Below are positions 22,430-34,220 of a stretch of DNA of 64,000 nucleotides, piece by piece (within the stretch, counting starts at the first letter, position 1; the number at the start of each line of letters is the position of its first letter). The DNA is from Eonycteris spelaea. Taxonomy: Eukaryota > Chordata > Mammalia > Chiroptera > Pteropodidae. The notes under the pieces were generated by a model, which searched no databases, was not told the DNA's origin, and saw nothing but the letters and a program-made list of their open reading frames with translations. The stretch spans positions 1,812,001 through 1,876,000 of the forward strand of contig PUFA01000077.1 of assembly GCA_003508835.1 (NCBI GenBank), in the 5' to 3' direction. Made by a program: the position numbers and the translations under genes.

Positions 22430-22630
22430 TCACTCCCTGTGCCCGTCACCACACCGCTGTGTGACCTTGGGCCAGGTGCTAACTATCTCCCAGTGTCTTC
22501 CTGGGCTGAAGAGGGAAGATGGCAGGCACTGCTGCATGAAGTTGGCGTAAAGATTAAATAAGAGGGAACCCTTAGCACCATGCCTGGAAAACAGCAATTC
22601 CTGATAAATGTCACCATGACTGTTTTCACT
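22430..22630 (+). mobile_element. MIR SINE, sense
   Basis: 'gctgtgtgaccttgggccag' at 22457 is the MIR core, followed by 'gggctgaagagggaagatgg', 'gtaaagattaaataagaggg aaccc' and 'cttagcaccatgcctggaaa'. Nearly full length. Confidence 0.8.
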
Positions 22631-22841
22631 ATCAATTTCAGATTAAAGACTAAAGGGCTTCTCATTCCTCTTCTGGGCCCTTACATGTCTCTGCACTGAA
22701 ACACAGAATCTGTCTTAGCTGTGCTTCTGCTTTACTTATATTTTCACTATTCCCTTACTTGTTGATTCCTAATGTCACCACCAGCCCAGGCCTAGGCAGC
22801 AGTCCCAGACTGATTGCTTACTCTATTAGCAAGCTAGTGCC

Positions 22842-22865
22842 TGCATGCACACACGCGTGCACGCA

Positions 22866-22909
<44 letters not shown>
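22842..22909. repeat. (CA)n microsatellite with GC-rich leader; 68-bp alternating purine-pyrimidine
   Basis: The tract begins 'tgcatgcacacacgcgtgca cgcacgcgc' and continues as an uninterrupted run of 20 CA units (22870-22909). Every step from 22842 to 22909 alternates pyrimidine and purine, including several CG steps, the best-known sequence pattern for Z-DNA. Confidence 0.95.
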
Positions 22910-22912
<3 letters not shown>

Positions 22913-24604
22913 GAGCACTCAGACCCCTCCTTGCAGTAAGGGAGGACTGAAGCAGTCTTATCACTCAGAGTGTTGACCTGGTCTCCCCCGCTGCTGGTAT
23001 CACCGTCTGTCTGTCTGTCTCAGTCTGTCTTGGCTTTTTCCCTTTGCCTTACAGAATGGGGTTTCTGTCTCCCTCCCTCTCTCCTTTTTATAATCTCTTC
23101 CTGCCTTCTCCTCCCTTGCTCACCTCACAAGCCTACTCTCGTCTCCTTTGTCTTTCCTCTTTCCCACTCCTGCCTCCTTCCTGACAGACAAGCCCCCTTG
23201 ATTACTTGCTTGGTTCTGTTCCATCCAACTGCATCCAGAGCCTCCTCTCGGACTTTGCCTCTTTCTGGAGGTTTCATGCAGGGCCTGGAGTGCCATACCG
23301 ATGCTTGCAGCAGTAGCATCACCTCACAGCAGGGTCTTACAGTCACCACAGGGGAACCGTGGGCATAGATATGGAAGCCAGGGACCACTGATGAAGCCAG
23401 GACGAGGGCCCTAATCCCCAATCAAGGGCTCCACAAGGCCCGCGATGACCAGATGAATGGATGCCATCTGGATGCTCAAGTCTGACCAGAAGGGCAGTAA
23501 AGTCATAGTGCTCAGTATTTAATTTGAACTTCCCCTGAATAACCTAGAGTGAATTTTTCTAATCTGCAATGCTGTAAATTTTGTCAACATGTGGGAACTA
23601 AACACTGAAAAACACTGCTTATCCAGTACACTCTGGCTAATCACACCCTGGCTGTCTTTCTGATTGCTGATTCATTCTGTTCATACTTACAAGAGAAGAA
23701 ATATATTCCAGAGAAAGCCCTTACCTAGATAAGCTCCAAAAGCAAAGGCTGAACTGCTTAAGGATAACTGGGCTCAGAGCTGACATGTGATATATGACAT
23801 ATATTATATATACAATGTATACTTATCCGTGCTTTGCTAGTAAAATTAAATATGTTATAAGTAATATGCAGTACATATAGTTATAATAAAGAAATATTGG
23901 TTCAATTAAATTATGAGGCAATCTCTAATCATTTAAGAAATTCATTCATTATTTCCACAAATATTTAAGAAACTTTCTATACGCATGATAGAACCTGGAA
24001 TACCAAAATGTGTTCAGTTAATTTCCATATTAAGAATATTTTAATTGTTTAAAGATTTGTGTGTACAGACAGGGTGGGATTTGGTTTCTCCTATTCATTG
24101 AATGCTATATACTGAATGATGGCCTATTTGTTAGGTACAATGTCACTCGGTTAAGGGACTCCACTAAGATATTGATTTATCTGTGAATAAACTATTTTTG
24201 TTTTCAATCTTCTTGATGAGATGCATCATCCCTCATCCCTCTAATTCCCTCCTGCTCCCATTTATGTATTTCCCACAGTTTATTTTACAAGATCTTGGAC
24301 AATGAGAAGGAAAAGGTGTGGCCACCTTGTTTAAGAGTGTCTTTTGGGGGTTAGAAGGTAAATACTCCCACCCACCCCCACCCCCATTCCGCCAAACTGT
24401 GCCCTACTGGTTTTCACTGAGAGTGACTTCGGGAAGACTGAAATAATTTTGGAGGTTCTGGAAAAGAGGTGGGTGTTTTTGTATCGTCTGCATCTAGACA
24501 AAAAGATTCTTTGCATTCATTGTACTATATCATCAATGAATTCTTGAAATAAATATTGACTTTATCTAATTTTTTAGTAAAGACCTAGTGATTTAAACTC
24601 CCTG
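22910..24604. other. Unassigned; pyrimidine-rich at 22990-23230, AT-rich at 23785-23890
   Basis: The part 22990-23230 has (GTCT)n-like and CTCC/CTTT-rich pyrimidine runs in which long open frames on both strands (22970-23368 and 23125-23421) appear; these have no domain features and are put down to composition. The part 23785-23890 is simple AT-rich sequence. No gene recognised. Confidence 0.4.
24367..24385 (-). other. G-quadruplex motif on the minus strand
   Basis: The plus strand reads CCC-A-CCC-A-CCCCC-A-CCCCC. The minus strand therefore has four G runs of 5, 5, 3 and 3 separated by single T loops, which is the most stable class of G-quadruplex motif. No promoter or gene end is recognised nearby. 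Confidence 0.85.
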
Positions 24605-24830
24605 CTTTTAAATATGGACTCTGCCACTTGCTAATTGTGTAATCTTGGGCAGGCTCTCTCACTCTCTGTACCCAGGTCTTCTGTAAAATGGGAACGAATA
24701 ATAATGGTACCAATTCATAGGGCAATTGTGAGGATTAAATGGGGGCAATTTGTGAAAGTGCTTACCCCATTGTTATACCTAGTAAGTACTCAGTCAATGC
24801 TAGGCATGAAATTGCTACAGAGAGACGCCT
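24605..24830 (+). mobile_element. MIR SINE, sense
   Basis: Well-preserved order of MIR blocks: 'actctgccacttgctaattg tgtaatcttgggcagg', 'ttctgtaaaatgggaacgaa taataatggtacc', 'gtgaggattaaatgggggca' and 'tagtaagtactcagtcaatg'. Essentially full length. Confidence 0.85.
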
Positions 24831-25004
24831 GTAATTGGGTCTCTACCCTTGACTCAAACATGTAACAAGCAGCTACTGTTCAGACTTTTCTTGTCTCTGG
24901 GCTACAGTGATGAATAAAATACAGTTTCTAGTCTCAGGGAAAAGCAGTTGGACCAGGAGAGAGCTACAGAGTCAGTTACATAGCCTACAATATGGTTAGA
25001 AATA

Positions 25005-25175
25005 GTAGTATCCACTAACATTAATTGAGTCCTTAATACTATGCTGGGCATTTTACATAGATTACTGGGTTTAAAAGTTTCAGAAATATATTTGGTAGAT
25101 ATTCTTTTATTTATTATTCTGATGAAGAAATTAAGGCTTAGAAAGATTAAGATCCTTCTAAATTCAGATCTGTCA
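25005..25175 (-). mobile_element. MIR SINE, antisense
   Basis: 'taacattaattgagtcctta atactatgctgggcatttta' followed by 'ctgatgaagaaattaaggct tagaaag' is the complement of a MIR. The preceding 24860-24990 (tctgggctacagtgatgaat aaaatacag) looks like an old L2-class relic. Confidence 0.7.
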
Positions 25176-25775
25176 CACTCCAGAAACTATATTTTTCACT
25201 ATTTTTCTTTACTGGATGCTGAGATACAAATAAGTCCCATGGGCTAAGAGTGCCCAGGAATAAAGGAACTAACTCTGTGTACTGAGAACCTGTGAAGAAG
25301 AGGCGACACATACGCTGGATCTGATGGAAGAAGAAAAACTGAAAAATGAGGGGGGAAGGTATTCACAAGCCTGTGGGTGTGGCTGTAACAGGACAGGCTC
25401 TTGGGTGCAGAGGGAGGAAGGAGCGATGGAAATGGGAAGGTCTACTGGGAATGGGCTGGGACACAACGCTGCGAAAATTTGGATTCTGGTCATGTGTTGA
25501 CAAAGGTTCTTAAGAAGAAATAACACAAGATTAAGAATAGCTTGGTCAATGCTGGAGCTATGGAAGACCCCTGAACAAAACTCAAGAGTAAAGGATGTGA
25601 GTTATTGTCAAAAGGCCAGGAAATCAAAGCAAGGGCATCTTGGAGAATGATCAGACATTAAACAGGTGAATGGTGGGAGAGAGGGAAGCACTGGAGAAAG
25701 GTCGCTGGGCAAAAGATATAGAGGCACAGAGAACGCAGCGAACAGCAGATGACTCCAACAGTTGGTCTCGGCTAG
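25176..25775. other. Unassigned, probably an L2-class relic in part
   Basis: Some phrases (caggaaatcaaagcaagggc; aggtgaatggtgggagagag) are reminiscent of the L2-class relics elsewhere in the window, but no clear boundary can be set. No exon signal. Confidence 0.35.
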
Positions 25776-25985
25776 AAGGGCTTCTCAGCCTCGGCACTAC
25801 TGACATTTCGACTGGATAACTCTTTGCTATGCGTAGCTGTCCTGAGCATCGCAGGGTGTTTGCCAGCACCCCTGGCCTCCACCCAGCAGTGCTAGGAGCA
25901 TCTCCATTTACCTCAGTTGTGACATCCAACCATGTCTCCAGATATTGCCAAATGTTCTCCCCTACCAATTCAGGGGTTTTTCGAA
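25776..25985 (-). mobile_element. MER20 hAT DNA transposon, antisense
   Basis: 'cttctcagcctcggcactac tgacattt', 'agcacccctggcctccaccc', 'ttgtgacatccaaccatgtc' and 'tccagatattgccaaatgtt' follow the complement of the MER20 consensus almost from end to end. MER20 is a non-autonomous hAT-Charlie element, about 220 bp long when complete. The overlapping open frames at 25651-26064 (-) and 25829-26080 (+) are by-products. Confidence 0.85.
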
Positions 25986-27357
25986 TAAAGAAAAAAAATA
26001 CACACTCACAATACAATAAATATGCTCCTAGAGAGAAGATGGTAGATTTCAAAAGACATGACATAAGTGGATGGACCTAGCCTGAGCCCGTAGAAAATTC
26101 CGGAGGGACCTGAGCCGAGCAAAACCACAAACACGGCCTCATGTTTCGGAGAATATCACTTGGCAGCTGAGGTTTGCAGGTGGTCAGGTCAGGCTTGTCC
26201 TCACGCAGAAGTGGCTGTTTCAGTCCTCCGGGCAAGAAAAGTTGAGAGTCTGAACTGAGATGACTGGCAGGAGGAGGGGAGGGGAGGTGAGAGCTAGGAA
26301 GTTACTGAACCAACAGAATGTGGTCCTGAAGGAAGATGGCGTCAGCACAGATGCACGGAGAGATGAAAGGAACCCTTTCAAAGATCAAAGAGAAGCTGAC
26401 CAAGAGACCACTTGCTGGAAGCTAAACAGTTAATCACAAGAGAAGGATGCTAATCAAATGAACAAGTGTGAAGTGAAAACGCCAACCCCAGTGAAGAAAC
26501 ACTGCCAAAACTAGCACACACACAAATGGAGAAAAATGCAAGTAGCATCAGTGAGATGCTCCTGAAAATGGAGTCTAACTACATTAGGGGATTCAGACAG
26601 AGGGAAACAGATGGTCGGCGCGATGGCCTCAGTCACTTGACAAGCTGGATAAATAATTGTTGCCAGGGTAGGAATAATAAAAGCACAATTTTGCCAGCAT
26701 GAGCCGCTGCCATGGCCTTTAGTTCAGAGCACGCTTCTGGAGGTGAGGAAAAAGAAAATAAATATGGAGTGATGATGGAAAAACAATTAGCCCCTCACAG
26801 ATGGGCCTTCAACATCCTAGAGACTTGTTATTGTCACTAATATAAAAGGTTAAGTAAGGTGGGAAGAGAAATAACACGGAGAGGGCTGTGTCCAGGGCTT
26901 TCTGAGATGACCTCACAGCAGCAGCGGCACCTGAAGGGATCATGGGACAGCTGTGGAGGACAGCGCCTGGCCTGGGCGGCCAGACCTGTGCCCGGGAGCT
27001 CAAGCCAAACTCCCCTGAGAGTGGAAAGCCGCATTACAGGGCTGGACTGAGGTAGTCGTGAGGCCTGAACATTCAGTTGACTGGAGAAATTCACAGGCCA
27101 GATGTGAGATTTTAGTGGGAGAAAAGGATGAATGGATGGTCTAAAATAGGCTGCTTTCTTCCCATTAAATATACTATTTCCACAAGTTCACATTACACAA
27201 AACTGTGTTTTGAAGTAAATATTCAGCACAATAGGCTGGCTCACAGAACAGAAAGAGTACAGAAAAGAGAATAACGTACAATTAAATGTGAGAATTAGAC
27301 AAGGTACTTAGGCTAGACTCTGGCTTCACGTAATGCTGAACGAACAGAGATGGAGGA
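25986..27357. other. Unassigned
   Basis: No mobile element identified with confidence. The part 26880-27050 is relatively GC-rich with overlapping short frames on both strands (26809-27094) but no domain or splice support. A G-rich patch lies at 26274-26290. Confidence 0.4.
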
Positions 27358-27390
27358 GGGAGGGTGGGGAAGGGAGGGGAAGAGGAGGGG
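27358..27390 (+). other. Polypurine G-quadruplex motif
   Basis: GGG-A-GGG-T-GGGG-AA-GGG-A-GGGG at 27358-27379, with one more G4 run at 27387-27390. It has more than four G runs with loops of one or two bases, in an all-purine context (H-DNA or quadruplex potential). Confidence 0.85.
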
Positions 27391-27689
27391 AAGAAGAAAT
27401 CGTAAGCAAACTTCATCATGAAATTTTTTTTTTTTTCCACCAGAAAGAATGTTTATCAAGTCAGAGCCTGGGGTAATAATTTGAGGTCGTACTAATGTCT
27501 CTCTTTTATCATTCATAATTGAAATGTTATTGGCATTTCTTGGGCATCTAAAGATGAGCTTAATTTATTTTCATCTTTTCAGAATTTGATATCAATAATA
27601 TGCATGAAGTCACAGAGTACCTAAATGAGACTTCAAAAGCAATTGCTATAAATAAATTACTTGCATCTTTTATAGCTCTTTACATGATT

Positions 27690-27845
27690 TTATTTGATCC
27701 TGATAACAACCCTGTGAGAGGGGCAAAGGAGGTGATATTGTCTTCGTTTTTTCCAATAGAGAGGGCAGGATAGATTTACGAAGGGTAATGAAGCTTCCAA
27801 GCTTTCCCAGCTAGCTGTGTGAGGGGCAGGAATGAAAATCGGGTC
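27690..27845 (-). mobile_element. MIR SINE, antisense
   Basis: 'tttatttgatcctgataaca accctgtgagaggggcaaag' and 'ttccaatagagagggcagga' to 'gaatgaaaatcgggtcttgt' are the complement of a MIR core and flanks. Confidence 0.75.
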
Positions 27846-30197
27846 TTGTGCTTCTGTCTGGAGTTCCTTCTCCTCAGGCTGTTGCTCGCTAAAGCGAGCC
27901 AGGTTTAAATAGAGCCATGAGCCCAGAGTGGCTGTGAGAAGCCCAGTCAGTTGCCTGCACACATCTTTGGATAGTAATTAACAAAGCCCCTTTTCTTACT
28001 CAATTGTCTTTTTTTTTTTTACCATCATAATCAAATTTATTATTCCAATGGCACTAACACAGCTGGAGGTGCTCATGGTGACACTACACAGGATTTCCTG
28101 CCTTTTGGCCAAAGAGAGATGTCTGCCTGCCTGCTCCTCCCCCTTCCTCGGGGAACCAGTCTACCTTTTGAGCAACGCATCCTCACCAAAGCCCTTCCTG
28201 TCCCTGACGTACCCTACCTGAGTTTCTCCATTAGCCCATGTCTCTACCTTAAGATGGAAAGTTCACCTCTTCTAGAAAGTTCTCTTTAATTAAGTCTACT
28301 CTAATTAACACCCCACTTTTAGACTAAAAACTGCTTAATTTTCTTAATTATTTTTTAAATAGTGATTTTAGTTATGGCTAAGGCTTTATCACATATCTTT
28401 ATGTAGTAAGAAAAGGTTTTTAAAATATTAAATCATTTGAAATTGCTAAGTTGTAAGTAAGAAGGGCTGACCAATTCCACATGAAGATTATTTTCCCCCA
28501 GTTTTTCCTTCCTCTCATTCAAGAAACTATCCTTGTTTGAGCTAATTGCTTGCCTTGGCCCCGGAATTTAAATGTGCTAACAGAAAGCAGAAGAAAAAGA
28601 GTATTTTCTGCCTTTTAGATCTCAAAAATCTGGGCATTTAAGGGAAGAGAATTAATTAAGAAATAGATGAAAGTGTTAGAAAAAAAACATTTGGGTAAGA
28701 GCAAGACCTTTCCACCCACTCAGCTAGGAGAAAAGGGAAAAAAATAAAAATTAAAAAAAAAATTTTTAAAGGGAGGAACAGTTAAAGGCAACAGAACAAA
28801 CTACATGTGTCTATGCTTAGATGGCCTGAGACCAGAGAGTTGGGTTTGAAGGAACACAGCTGTGAGGAGATCCAGATGTGCAGATCACCAGGCTCCTCCC
28901 GAGAAAGCACTGCCCATCGTCACCAGTGGCTAGAAGCCCCGGGGAAGCTGACGCAGCACCTGAGGTCTGCCGGATGGTGACCACCTAACAGTGCCTGAAA
29001 GTCACTACCGTTGTTCCTTGATCACCCCAAAAGGAGTGACTTTATTCTGTGCCCTGAGACTTTGTAAGGCCCCGTCCACTTTCCTCCCTATAGACAGCTC
29101 CTCCCCTTTGCATCCTAACCCCAACCCCAGGCATGGCCTACTCAACACTTTTGCAACACGCTGGCCAGTTCACCAAGGCAGACCTGCCTTTCAGATACGC
29201 ATCTCCCATCTTACACTTACACAGGAATTTACAAATCTCAAAGCATTTTTTCTATCCAATCTTTAGGTTTTCCAACAGACTTTTCAAATAAAGAGAGAAA
29301 AGTCCTAAGAATTAAATTCTTTTTCCCACTGAGTTTTCATCAGGGGATACCGCCTATTAAGACATGACATTTCTCCCCCATCTGAACATTGTGTTCAGAA
29401 AAACGGAAGCACTCAGTTACTGAGTCAGTTGTCTTCCAGGTGCTTCCAGAAGGTCAATCTGGCATTAGTGTGCAAGATGAATGAAGCAGCAAGAAGCCAG
29501 ATTGTGAGGTTTTTGCAGTTACCAAGGAATGAGATGACTTATTCAGAGGTGCCTTATTGCACTGGACTTTAAAAATTATAATTATTTTAGAGATTTGTTA
29601 TCTAAAACTTGGGCTAGTCATAAGGACAAATAAATTACTTATTCATACACTCCTCATTCTTTGGTACGCTAACATTACTGGGCCAGAAAAGATTTAGGTG
29701 ACATATTTAAAGGCTCAAGACAGACTGTGGAAAGAAGATCAATTTCATAGGGATTGCTCCCTTTTGTCATTAAGTCTCGCTTCTCTTTAAACTCCTTCCC
29801 ATGTGGCATCTCAGTAGCATGTCAGAACTCTCATTTGAATAGGCATTGTAAAGGATTCTGGCTTCATAGCTATTTGTTGAGAAAATAAAAATGGACTTTC
29901 AACAGAAGCAAGGATGGGGGAAGTCAAATGTGAGAGGCCATGTAAAAGCTCCAGCATGTTCATGGGCTTTGAGGGATGACTCTGTTGTTCAGAGACTGCT
30001 CAAGAATAAACTGGTCCCTGCTCAGCATCAGTGGACTATGAACATAACTCTGCCTACACGGTATGTGCACGTTGTTTATCTTGAATTTTATTTTCTTCTT
30101 TGCTGCCTTGCTGCTCAAGCCAGAAATTGGGCATTGTGCTCATTTTCCTTCCACTCCTTCACCCCGCATATCCAATCCATCACTGATTCCTGTTTCT
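27846..30197. other. Unassigned; T-run at 28008-28020 and AT patch at 28737-28770
   Basis: No named element with confident boundaries. The part 28100-28320 may be a diverged L2 (…cctgagtttctccattagcc…). The part 28430-28640 looks unique and complex. Open frames at 28991-29266 and 29891-30217 have no domains; the latter overlaps a MER5A copy. No gene is called. Confidence 0.4.
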
Positions 30198-30362
30198 CAG
30201 TGGCTCTCAAATTTTAGCCCACATCATCATAACCTGGCGGCTTTTAAAGCACAGATTGCTGGCCCCAGTCTCAGAGTTTCTGAGATAAGGCCTGAGAAGC
30301 TTCATTTCTAACAAATTCTTGGTGATGCTCTTAATTTAGCGACCACACGTTGAGAAGCACTG
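30198..30362 (+). mobile_element. MER5A hAT DNA transposon, sense
   Basis: Starts cagtggctctcaaattttag and ends cacgttgagaagcactg, the terminal inverted repeats of MER5A, with the internal 'aaagcacagattgctggccc' and 'ctaacaaattcttggtgatg' blocks. It is close to the usual length of about 189 bp. The 8-bp flanks are no longer identical, which indicates an old insertion. Confidence 0.85.
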
Positions 30363-30600
30363 CTATAGATTGGTTCCTGAGCATCTTTCACACTCATCCA
30401 TGTCTGTCTATTCCTATGCTATTTTAATTCAGGTCACCACCACACATCAGCTGTATTCTGGCAGTGATCTCCTTTAAAACACAAATCTGATTAATTCACA
30501 CCCCTGCTGAAAACTTCAGTGGCTCTGTAGAGCCTAAAAGATGATGCCATCTTCCCTACCTCTTTGCCTTCCTCAGAAGTGAGATTTTAATCCTTTATAT
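30363..30600 (+). mobile_element. L2 LINE fragment, sense
   Basis: 'acacaaatctgattaattca cacccctgctgaaaacttca gtggct' is the standard L2 3'-region phrase, preceded by 'ttaattcaggtcaccaccac'. Truncated; no 3' terminus. Confidence 0.7.
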
Positions 30601-31931
30601 CTGATTATTTTTTTATTTATCGCCATGTTTCAAAATAATGTTCTCGAATTACTCATTCTCACATTTTTAGTCTTATTATCTATTGAATTACCACTGTAGG
30701 AAGTAAGGACTTTGCAAACTCTAGAGCTTTAACCCTTCATGAGCCCTTCACCTCCTCCCATTCTCTCATTGTAAGTAGACATCATTTTGCTTACTGTTCA
30801 TATTCAGTGTTTCTCTATTATGACTATGCGAATGCTATTCACAGCTCAGCCATTTATGACAAATTTATTTCCTAAACAATTTTTTTTTTCCCTAGAGTTA
30901 ATAAACGACCTGACTTTGTTTGCTTAATTTTTTATGTATGTGTTGTAATTCAACCTCAAACATTTCAGGTTTTAACTCTCATACTACTAAAATACATCAA
31001 ATTTTACTTTCCTGTAGAAGTTTATCTAAGAGCCTATTGATCTATTCCCTTCTGGACGAGTTGCCTTCTGTGTATAGCTGTCATCCTGCCTCATCCCTTG
31101 CTACCATCCCAGGCAATTTCCTTGTCTCTCCTTCCCCATGCTTCTAATTTCCATATCTGGTATATTTATACTTAGATTTTTCTCTACAGCATTGCTGAAG
31201 CATATTCTCTCATAGTTTTCAGAGCAATGCTGCATGGAAAATTAATCTACTGGCACTTTCTTATATCTAAAAATGTTTTCATTCTATCTTGATGTTTAAT
31301 TGATAACTTGGCTCAGTATCAGATTTTAAGTTGAAAATAATTTCCCTTTATATTTTTCTCTATTGTCCATTACCTTCTAGTTATCAGCCTTCCTTTTGAT
31401 CAGATCTTCTGACTATGACTCTTTATTTTCTTCTGGAAATTTACAAGTATTCTCTCTACTCTCAGTGTTCAGAAATGTCTTCATAATATACCTTGATGTG
31501 GGTCTGGCTTTGACTATTGTGTCAGACACCTGACCTCTTATCCAAAAACTGATATATTTCAGTCGTGGAAATTTTCTTAAGATATTATTTTAATAATTTC
31601 CTCCCTTTCATGTTTGTCCTCTTTTTGTGCTTCTCAAAAATTTTCATATATACTTACACATATGTGTGTTGGAAACACTACAAATCAATACTTCCCAAGT
31701 GCACATAAGGAAAAGATGAAAGAATGAAAATGAACAAAGGTTACATGTATGTACATGCACATACTACATACAAATACATATATATTTAGTGGAATTTAGT
31801 GACACGGTATTTTCCTTAGATTTTTGCATTCTATCCATGTGAATTTTTGCCTAAATTTTTCCTTTTCTACACTGCTCTTGTCTAATTTAGAAATCAAATT
31901 TTACCATCCTTTGAAAATGGGATGGAGAGGT
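30601..31931. other. Unassigned, AT-rich; an old interspersed repeat likely at 31180-31640
   Basis: The part 31195-31630 (…ttgataacttggctcagtat… ; …gtccattaccttctagttat… ; …tgatgtgggtctggctttga… ; …ataatttcctccctttcatg…) has the phrase order of a common mammalian repeat, family not named with confidence. The part 31740-31795 is TACA/TATG-rich. No gene. Confidence 0.4.
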
Positions 31932-32560
31932 GTATTAGTTTCCTGTGAGTGCCATAACAAATTGCCATGAACTTGGTGGCTTAAAACAACAGAAACTTTT
32001 AGTGAGGTGATCACTTTGTGAGTTATAGATTTCTAAATCACTATGCTGTACAACTGAAACAAAGATATTATTGTATGCTAACTATAATTAAAAAAACACA
32101 TTGAATTGTACAATGTTAATAGGAGTAACTAAGTATCTATTATATCTCAATAAAGCTGTGGGGGCGGGGAATGAAAAAAACAAAAACAAAAACAAATTTT
32201 TTCATACAGTTATGGAAACCAGAAGTACGAACTCAAAATCCTGACAAGGCCACACTCCTTCCAAAGCTTTAGAGGAAAACCTGGTTCTTGCCTCTTCCAA
32301 CTTCTGGTGGCTTCAGGCTTTCCTTGGTTTATGGCCACATCACCCTACTCTCTGTGTCTGTAGTCACACTGCCACCTTCTATTCTCTCTGAAAACTCCCT
32401 CTGCTTCTCTGTTATGAGGATGTATATCCAGATCATCCAGGATAAACTCTTCCTCTCAAAATCTTGCCATACACATGAGGTAACAGCCACTCTTTTGCCA
32501 TATCAGGTTCCAGAGATTCGGACATGCACATAACCTTTTGGGGGTGACTATTCGACACCT
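31932..32560 (-). mobile_element. MaLR LTR (MLT1/MST-like), antisense, split by an L1 tail
   Basis: The plus strand begins 'gtattagtttcctgtgagtg ccataacaaattgcc' and 'ggcttaaaacaacagaaact', the complement of a MaLR LTR end. After an insertion at about 32001-32194 it continues with 'ggaaaacctggttcttgcct cttccaacttctggtggctt'. It is an old, solitary LTR without coding capacity. The frame at 32288-32533 is a by-product. Confidence 0.7.
32001..32194 (+). mobile_element. 5'-truncated L1 3' tail nested in the MaLR LTR
   Basis: 'gaggtgatcactttgtgagt', 'ctatgctgtacaactgaaac' and 'tatctattatatctcaataa agctgtgggg', with an A-rich tail 'gaaaaaaacaaaaacaaaaa'. The LTR text resumes immediately after. The flanks 'aaactttt' and 'aaattttt' may be a worn target-site duplication. 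It is related to the L1 tail at 15775-15949. Confidence 0.75.
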
Positions 32561-32689
32561 TATGAGGAGATTAATTTCTTGTTTTATATTCTGTTAAATT
32601 TTTATAAAATAGAGACTACTTTATGAAAATCCTGCAAAATCACCCACAGATTTTGAACCGATTATATAACTAATTATAACAAATCATCT

Positions 32690-34010
32690 TTAACCAGCTA
32701 TTTAATCCCTTTAATGTTTAGAAATCTAATGAAGTGTTCTTTTCCTTCCGGTATCGGTTTTGACCAATTTTGTTTTGCCAGGAATTGATTCCGTTTCTCT
32801 ACGTTTTGAAATGTACTGGCATAATGGCATTTAGAATGTTCAGTTACAGATTTTTCCATTGCTACTGCATCTCCAGTTATGTTCTTTTTTTTTTAATGCC
32901 AAATGCTATTTATGAAAATTTCTTATAATTTCTAGATAAATCTTGTCTAAGGTGTGTCTACTTTATTACTACAGAAAATAAAAAATTTGTTTTTGTTAAT
33001 CCTCTATTGAGTCTTGGTTTGCAATTCATAATTGGTTGCTCATTTTATGTTTCTTGCCTCTTCCAGAAGAGGTTATTTGGTTACTCATTTTCTAACATAA
33101 TGAGTTTTACTTTTATTTGATTTTCATCCTTTCATAGTTTCTAATGTAGGCATTTAAGGCTATAAATTTCCCTCTATACACCAGTTTATCTACATTTGGG
33201 AAGTTCTAATATGAAGAGGTATTTTTCATTTTAAATATTACAATATTTTTCGAGTTATTGAGAAGTACATTTAAAGTTTTCCAGATATGCTTTTGCAATT
33301 TATTTCTAATTTTATTGCACTGTCATTAGAGAATGTGATCTTTGATCTTTGTTGAGAATTACACTGACTAATTTTTGGCCAATTTTTTAAAATGATCCCT
33401 ATAGAATCAAATATAATATATTGTCTAATTGCTGGGTGTCAGTCAATCTAATGCATTTTGCTTTTCCTTTTCTGTTCAAATCTATATCTTACATATTTTG
33501 TTGTTTGATTTTACATCGCCACTAATTTTTTGATTGCTTGATCTAAATAAGAAGAGAAGGGTTAAAATTCTCTCATTATGGTTATGGATTTATGGATATA
33601 TTTCCTTCTAGTAATTCTTATAATATTTGATTTATATATTTTAAATCTATGTTGTTAGGTAAATACAATTTCAATACTGATATATATTTTTCTGCTGAAC
33701 TAGTCAATTCAATATTATATAATTCTCTTTATCCCTAACACTGTGTTACCTTTAAGTAATATTGTGACTTTAAGAGAGGTCATCAATTTTATGTATGTTA
33801 GTATTTTCCAAGTATATTTTTAAATAGTTTATTTCAATATTTGGAGTGTCATTATATTTGTCTCTTTAAAAGAATATATAGCTCCTTATATACATTCATA
33901 ATTATTACTGATCAATGTGGGTTTATTTCTCACATCACATTTTGAGTTTTTTCTTCACTTTTTTAATTCACTTATTTACCTCCTCTAATGGTTTGGAAGT
34001 CTTATAATTT
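32690..34010 (-). mobile_element. L1 LINE ORF2 region, antisense (old L1M type)
   Basis: The plus strand is the complement of L1 ORF2: 'ttgatttttcatcctttcat'-like sequence at 33120, 'aggcatttaaggctataaat ttccctctata' at 33148, 'attttattgcactgtcatta gagaatgtgatc' at 33308 and 'gtaattcttataatatttga' at 33611. About 1.3 kb, degenerate. It extends at low similarity on both sides. Confidence 0.65.
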
Positions 34011-34044
34011 ATAATGCATTTCTATTTATATTTTAGTTTTTTCA

Positions 34045-34220
34045 CCTTGAGCTAGTTGCCTAATCTTTCTGTGTCTATGAGTTTCTCTATCTGAAGGAAA
34101 TAAGTTGATAGTACAATATTCCTAACAGTTACTGCTAGAGTTTAATCAGATAACATATCTAACATATTCAGATCTTTAGCATATTGTCTAGCTCAGAGTA
34201 AACACCCAATAAAAAGTAGA
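34045..34220 (+). mobile_element. MIR SINE, sense
   Basis: 'ccttgagctagttgcctaat ctttctgtgtctatgag' with 'ctatctgaaggaaataagtt gatag' and 'ctagctcagagtaaacaccc aataaa' match the core and 3' part of MIR. Confidence 0.65.

Noticed and set aside
22970..23368. 132-codon Ser/Leu-rich frame with signal-peptide-like start
   Set aside because: Produced by CT-rich low-complexity sequence; the opposite strand is also open.
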